DNA from: Toxotes chatareus
Lineage: Eukaryota; Chordata; Actinopteri; Toxotidae
Reading direction: 5' to 3'
DNA: 64,000 nt
Assembly (NCBI GenBank): GCA_016801885.1
Contig: CM028898.1
Coordinates: 124,001-188,000 of the forward strand
Position 1 is the stretch's first letter, and the number at the start of each line of letters is the position of its first letter. The translations under genes were made by a program, and so were the position numbers. This document shows positions 58,671 through 64,000 of this stretch, piece by piece. A model generated the notes under the pieces. The model made no database searches. It saw only the letters and a program-made list of their open reading frames with translations, and was not told the DNA's origin.

Positions 58671-59099
58671 TATACACTCATTGCAGTACGAACCTGGAAG
58701 TAATGTCCATATTGTGTAGACCCTACTACCTGCCCTTTTGAACAATATGTACATTGTGCCACCAGGGAACTTAAAAATACACTGGATCGAGTATATTCTA
58801 ACATTTAAAGAAAAAATACATGGCGAGTATATTCTAACTTAAAGCATGCATACAGGGCAGTGCCCTAACCAAATCTGGGCCTGTCTGACCATCTTTCACT
58901 CAACAGTGTGCACGCGTCACTACGTGTGCAGCCTGTTACGGTAGCTCCCGATTTTCTTTCACTTCTTTCTAAATTTTTCTTATGTTTTCGTTACTTTCCG
59001 ATATTTTTCTTTAACACGTTAGATTACTCTTTTTTTTACTACAGAAAATCATGTGGGTGGTGAGATTTTTGGGGCTTTTGTTTGTCGTAGCGCAACTTT

Positions 59100-60330
59100 T
59101 TTCAGCATAGCGGCGCGCAACAACTCCACACGGCCCGCATTGTTTACAGAAGGGATCAGCTGATCGACCTAAAGCCGGCTTTTTCATTAACTAGGCAAGA
59201 GGATATCCCTGCTGAAATTTGGCGAAAGACACACCGGGAATGAAGAGGAAACAAAAAGTTACAGAGGAAGAGGGAGGCTCTGAAACATTAAAGGAGAAGT
59301 TTTAAGCCTTGTCTCCCCTCGATCATCATGGGGAACGTGAGATCCCTCGCGAATAAGGTGGACGGGCTGATGGTGCTGGCCCAGAGTCAGAGGAAGCACA
59401 TCAAGGAAGCACATACACCCCTCCCCCACCTGACTCACCCACACTGAGCTTGACTGCTGACCAGGTGAGAAGACAGCTGAACAGACTCCATGCAGGCAGG
59501 TCTGCAGGCCCAAATGGCGTGAGCCCATGGGGCCCTGAAGACCTGTGCCCTCCAGCTATGTGGAGTTTTTCATTATGTCTTCAACATGAGTCTCAGTCTT
59601 CAGAGGGTCCCAATGCTGTGGAAGACGTCATGCCTTGTCCCTGTACCGAAGCGACCTCAGGGATTACAGGCCTGTTGCACTGACGTCACACATCATGAAG
59701 ACTCTGGAGAGACTCATCCTGGAGCAGCTCTGGCCTATGGTCCAACCATTGATGGACCCCCTTCAATTCGCCTACCAGCCCCGTCTCGGAGTGGACGACG
59801 CCATCATCTACCTGCTCAATAGAGTCTACAACCACCTGGACAAGCCGGCGAGCGCTGTGAGAATCATGTTTTTTGATTTCTCCAGTGCGTTTCACACCAT
59901 CAGGCCGACTCTGCTGGGTGAGAAGCTGACGGCGATGCAGGTAGATGCCCCACTGGTGTCCTGGATTGTGGTCTACCTGACTGGCAGACCATAGTACGTG
60001 CGCTTGCAATGCTGTACGTCAGACAAAGTGGTCAGCAACACCGGGGCTCCGCAGGGGACCGTCCTCTCTCCTTTCCTCTTTACTCTCTACACCACAGACT
60101 TCAGCTACTGCACAGAGACCTGCCACCTTCAGAAGTTTTCTGACGACTCTGCAGTAGTAGGATGTATTTCAGGTGGTGATGAGAGTGAGTACAGGACGGT
60201 TGTGGACAACTTTGTCACATGGAGCAAGATAAACCACCAGCAGCTCAATGTGATGAAGACAAAAGAACTGGTGGTGAACTTGAGGAAGACCAAGGCTACA
60301 GTGACTCCTGTCAACATTCAAGGGGTCAAG
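59100..60330 (+). mobile_element. Rex1-type LINE, internally deleted
   Basis: Plus strand. The 5' UTR-like part and endonuclease start MGNVRSLANKVDGLMVLAQ lie at about 59,326-59,385. The sequence then jumps to the RT entry QVRRQLNRLHAGRSAGPNG (59,450-59,683), so most of the endonuclease is missing. The RT continues with DYRPVALTSHIMKTLERLIL and MFFDFSSAFHTIRPTLLGEK (59,635-59,994), then NTGAPQGTVLSPFLFTLYT and the catalytic box KFSDDSAVVGCISGGDE. FSSAFNT-like sequence is the site classically used to recognise Rex1. The frame breaks near 59,640 and there is a stop at 59,992. Confidence 0.75.
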
Positions 60331-60339
60331 GGGTCAAGG

Positions 60340-61460
60340 GGTCAGCACTCTGCCAGTGCAGAGTTGACAGAGGAACTGAACTGTTTCTTTGCTTGCTTCG
60401 AGACCACCACTCCGAAAACAATCACACTGCATCCACAGTCCACCACGCCCCACACTCTCACTCTACAACAACACCAGGTGAGACGTGTATTAAAGACGGT
60501 GAACCCTAGCAAAGCAGCCGGACCAGATGGAGCACTTGGCAAAGTACTAAAGGCTTGCGCAGACAAGCTGTCAGGGGTCCTGACGAGGATTTTTAACAAC
60601 TCCCTGACACAAGCCTCCATCCCCAGTCTGCTACAATTATCCCTGTCCCCAAAAAGCCAGCCATCAGCAGCCTCAGTGACTATAGGCCCATAGCACGTAC
60701 TTCTGTTGTAACGAAGTGCTTTGAGAAACTCATAGCAGAGCACCTCAAATCCTGCCTCCCTCCCGGCTTTGATCTTCATCAGTATGCGTACAAAGCAAAC
60801 CGATCAACGGAAGATGCCATAAATACAGCCCTCCACACTGCACTGTGCCACCTGGAGAAGCAGGGGAACTATGTTCGTATGCTGTTTGTAGATTACACCT
60901 CAGCATTCAACACGATCATCCCAGGTATGCTAGTAAACAAACTGCTGCACCTGGGCTTCCCCCGCTCTACCTGTGAATATTGGCCCGCACTGCTCCTCCA
61001 CCATCACACTCAGTACTGGATCCCCACAGGGCTGTGTGCTCAGCCCACTCCTCTATTCCGTGTATACTTGTGACTGCACTTCCATCCACTCCTCCAACGC
61101 CATCATTAAATTCGCAGACGACACCACTGTGGTTGGCTTAATAAGTGGAGGAGACGAGACAGCATACAGGGACAAGGTGAGGGCACTGTCCAGGTGGTGC
61201 GTAAATAACAACCTGTCCCTCAACACCAGGAAAACAAAAGAAATGGTGATAGATTTCAGAAGAAACAGGACAGACCCATCCCCACTTTTCATCAATGGGG
61301 ATGAGGTGGAGCGAGTATCCACCATCAAGTTCCTTTCCCAAGACCTGTCCTGGACAGTAAATATCAGAACAGTAATTAAAAAGTCCCAGCAGAAACTGCA
61401 CTTCTTAAGAATGCGCCGCAAAACCAACCTGCAAGTTTCTATTCCTGGGCCATCCGTACT
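60340..61460 (+). mobile_element. Second LINE, related to the 7.6-10.7 kb family
   Basis: Plus strand, starting just after a GGGGTCAA triplication. Blocks: ELNCFFACFETTT and VLKTVNPSKAAGPDGALGKV (within the frame 59,998-60,693); then, in other frames, HQYAYKANRSTEDAINTALH and MLFVDYTSAFNTIIPGML (60,879-61,073); and TLSTGSPQGCVLSPLLYSVY, IIKFADDTTVVGLISGGDE and TKEMVIDFRRN (60,973-61,464). Frameshifts near 60,690 and 60,980 inactivate it. The C-terminal part after FLRMRRK is missing or unrecognisable. Confidence 0.78.
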
Positions 61461-61654
61461 ATAAATGAAGCTAATTCATATCTATAGATGTTCACATCCA
61501 GGCTCTTAATATATTTTAATGTCACATTATTTATTGATTTTTATTTGTGTGTGAGGCAGTGTGAATAGAATTATATTATTATCATCTTCATTCATTCATC
61601 ATTATTCATGATCCTTTCTTTAATCTCATCGGATTTTGTGCACTTCAGGTTTAT

Positions 61655-62450
61655 ATAATACAGGTATGTATTCTTACGACTAATAAAGGCATCTCACTAA
61701 GTGCTTATGACTATTTTGTGTGTTTTTTTTTTGTTGTTGTTGTTGTTGTTTTTTTTAAGTAAATATAATGTGTTAACATCTCGATTTCTGTCAGCGCAAA
61801 CCACAGGACATCCTCTGTATGGATGCTGTAAAAACAGGCTGAGAACACTAAATACTGTGTGAGGAACACAATGGGACTGGATATAGGGTGGCAGAAACCA
61901 CACAGTGACTTACTGAAGTATCAAAACAAGTATTTTAATAAAGGTTCTTTTTCATACCAGAGCCCATTAAAATGTTTTTACTTACAATTTTGTGTCTCAA
62001 ACACATCCCATGGCTTTCATTTTTTTTAGGTCTTCAAAAGCCATGATGAATTTCCATGTTGAAAAATTAGGAGCCCACTCTCAGAGCTGAATGTGGGGAC
62101 CCAGTAAAATAAGAAACCTTTTAACTATCATTTATTTCACAATGATTTTTAAAATGAGTTTTTCTTTAAAGACCTGTCATCTAACATACCTTTGCTGAAT
62201 ACAGTTAAGAAAGTCTGTCTGTGTGGATACTGGCCAGTGTTGGTGTCACCCATTCACCACATGATGGCAGACTTGACTGTAATTTCCTTTGAGTGATCTC
62301 ATGCGTGGTGGCCCTGAGATCAGATAGATGTTATTTGCTGTTAGAAATAAGGTTGTTAGCTCAAAATACAGGAAACTAAACAGCTTCAATCATACTCTTT
62401 TACAGTGACCATTATACTACACGCAACATATTCAGGGAAGTTGCATCAAA
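61655..62450 (+). repeat. Unit copy U6, right part, with empty SINE site
   Basis: Resumes unit homology at CAGGTATGTATTCTTACG (22,572 in U1) and continues to the TTCAGGGAAGTTGCA region (62,440). At 61,901-61,910 CACAGTGACT is present once, followed directly by TACTGAAGTATCAAAAC. The SINE found in U1-U4 is absent. Confidence 0.85.
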
Positions 62451-62545
62451 AAAATTAGAAAAAGTTAGAAAGAAAAGAAAATAGAAATGTTTGTGCATCC
62501 AGTGAGGGAAGAAAATGTATGTCTCTGTAGCCCCTCTGGAATGTC

Positions 62546-62660
62546 ATGTCATCATATCATCATCTGCCACTTATCTGGGTCCAGGCCCAGGTTGTGGGGG
62601 TGACTGCCGCCCAGTCCACAATGCAAGTCCTACAGCACCTCCCACAGGCGGTGGGCCCAT
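62546..62660 (-). mobile_element. SINE tail fragment
   Basis: TCATCATCTGCCACTTATCTGGGTCCAGGCCC and the following GCCCAGTCCACAATGC match the 3' half of the SINE in U1-U4 (minus orientation). The tRNA-like head is missing. It is an independent insertion, at a different place from the U1-U4 SINE. Confidence 0.7.
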
Positions 62661-62664
62661 GGGG

Positions 62665-62885
62665 TAGAAATATACTTTATGATTACTTTATAATTGATTA
62701 TTGTTCATCAAATTATTGTTGTTTAACTCATGTTTATCTATGAGCAGTACTGAAGCTCGACTGGTCCTGTACCATTATGAATGATGGTTTGATGTGCCGC
62801 ACTGATTGTCCTTCAACTCACAGACTCTGTCTAATTCTATGCAGCATCCTGTTACATACAATTTATGTTTCAAATCACCGTTGAC
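62665..62885 (-). repeat. Inverted copy of the 42.1-42.3 kb spacer
   Basis: GTACTGAAGCTCGAC, ATGATGGTTTGATGTGC and ATACAATTTATGTTTCAAAT occur here in reverse complement order relative to 42,105-42,318, showing that the spacer belongs to the amplified region. Confidence 0.8.
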
Positions 62886-62899
62886 TATAGCGATAAGAT

Positions 62900-64000
62900 G
62901 AAGTGTGTGATCTTTGTGCCTAAAATGTCAGATTAATTAATCTCCCTGATTAATCTCCAAATCAAATCCATTCCTTTAAACAAAGGAGTGAATGCTCAAT
63001 GGCTGCACTAAGGAGTGAAAGGCAGCTACGCCATCCACAATACACTGTCGTCTTTCATAAAAGAGCTGATGCTCATTGTTCTTTATTTCTCCTCCTTTTT
63101 GCAGTTCTGCTTTCTTTTGACTTGACTTGGCTGTTCTTCACTTTTCCTTTTTGCTTTTCGTCCTTGTAACTGCTCATCAAGCCTCTTCTCCATCATCTAA
63201 TTTTACCTGATAACTGATATTCCTGCAACATTTTCCCTCTTAGTTATGCCAAAGCTTAACAAAGACCTGAAACAAGCCTCAGTTTGCAACTCAAAGCCAA
63301 ACTGAATGAGACCAAGCTTTTATATTGTTGTACTTCAGTAGATTTCTCTGTGGTTGTATTTTCAAAACGTTATTTCTGTTGTCTGTGAGAAGAGCTGATA
63401 TAGGAAACAGATTGTCCTGTAACGTTCTGCCAGTCTCTGGTCATTCTAAATGACATTCTTCATTCACAATCGCCAAACTGTGTGACTAGTTTAATATGTC
63501 AATTCAAATATCAACTTTATTCATCAGTTTAATTCCGACCTCTTTGTCATTTGTTCATTATTAATGCTTCATTTATTCAGCTTATAGACATTTAACTTTA
63601 AATAAATCCTCATTTACAGACAAGTAGTGTCCCTGTGTATTCATTCAAAGTAGAGAATGCGATCAAGAGTCTACTACTTCATATTATATAAGAGTGATTT
63701 GTCAGAACTGATTTGTCTATTTTCCCCCAGCTGAAGTTGGTGCCCCAATTTTCAACTTGAGCAAATTTAAATTCAAATTTAAATTTAAATTCAATCTGCT
63801 ACAATACACTTGGCTTATTACATACCACCAAGAGGAGAGCAAAGAGCAAGGCTCTCAAGTTTTGAATGCAGGCAAGAGTGACATTCTTATCGGGCGGGGG
63901 GTCTGTTGAGATGAACACATAAGGGGGGCGGGGGGGTTGATCACATTGGTTGTTGCGTTATCTTAGCCCCCCCTTTCTTTTTTTTTTTGATTGACAGGGA
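62900..64000. other. Right flank, nothing recognised
   Basis: AT-rich DNA without supported genes. 63,770-63,795 is an AATTTAAATTTAAATT-type simple repeat. 63,890-63,990 contains several G or C runs ending in a T-run, which may be unreliable sequence. Confidence 0.4.

Noticed and set aside
60130..60170. FSDD in place of the usual FADD as an unusual catalytic change
   Set aside because: It fits my recollection of Rex1-type elements, so it is probably family-typical rather than a novelty.

Overview
The window looks like teleost fish nuclear DNA. It has introns with GT/AG signals, Rex1-type and L2-type non-LTR retrotransposons of the kinds typical of teleosts, a tRNA-Lys-derived SINE, CA/TG microsatellites, and no bacterial gene organisation. 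Nearly everything is repetitive, and no fully intact protein-coding gene is visible. Domain and family names rest on motifs read by eye; no database search was possible.

Layout. 1-2.1 kb: the last three exons of a SAMD3-like gene (+), with a frameshift. 2.4-5.1 kb: 5'-truncated L2 LINE copy A (-). 7.6-10.7 kb: a second type of jockey-superfamily LINE (-), next to a candidate exon at 10.75-11.07 kb that holds an internal protein repeat. 14.0-20.4 kb: long L2 copy C (-), with a shorter L2 copy B nested in its 3' region. 20.5-53.7 kb: an array of a low-copy unit about 8.2 kb long. Units U1 (20,475-31,818), U2 (31,819-40,062) and partial U3 (40,063-42,090) lie head to tail. After a spacer of about 1 kb the unit returns in inverted orientation as U4 (43,150-51,637). 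A damaged copy, U5 (51,720-53,720), follows in the original orientation. 53.7-57.2 kb: poor-quality-looking sequence with a minisatellite. 57.4-62.9 kb: a sixth copy (U6), split by a chimeric pair of LINEs. 62.9-64 kb: nothing recognised.

The most interesting content is the unit itself. Each full unit carries one gene of a family I do not recognise. It encodes a helix-rich N-terminal region, a central region, a variable number of 37-residue Ser/Thr/Glu-rich repeats and a basic C-terminus. U4 keeps an ATG, a CRE-TATA promoter-like block and a poly(A) signal, although its frame is interrupted. U1 and U2 share a deletion that removes promoter and start, plus shared nonsense and frameshift lesions. 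U2 and U5 share a further internal deletion.

Transposon insertions that are present in some units and cleanly absent in others (SINE, hAT-like element, L2-D) let the duplication history be read directly. The SINE is absent from U6 and present in U1-U4. The hAT-like element and L2-D are only in U1. Deletions shared by U2 and U3 show that these two are close relatives.
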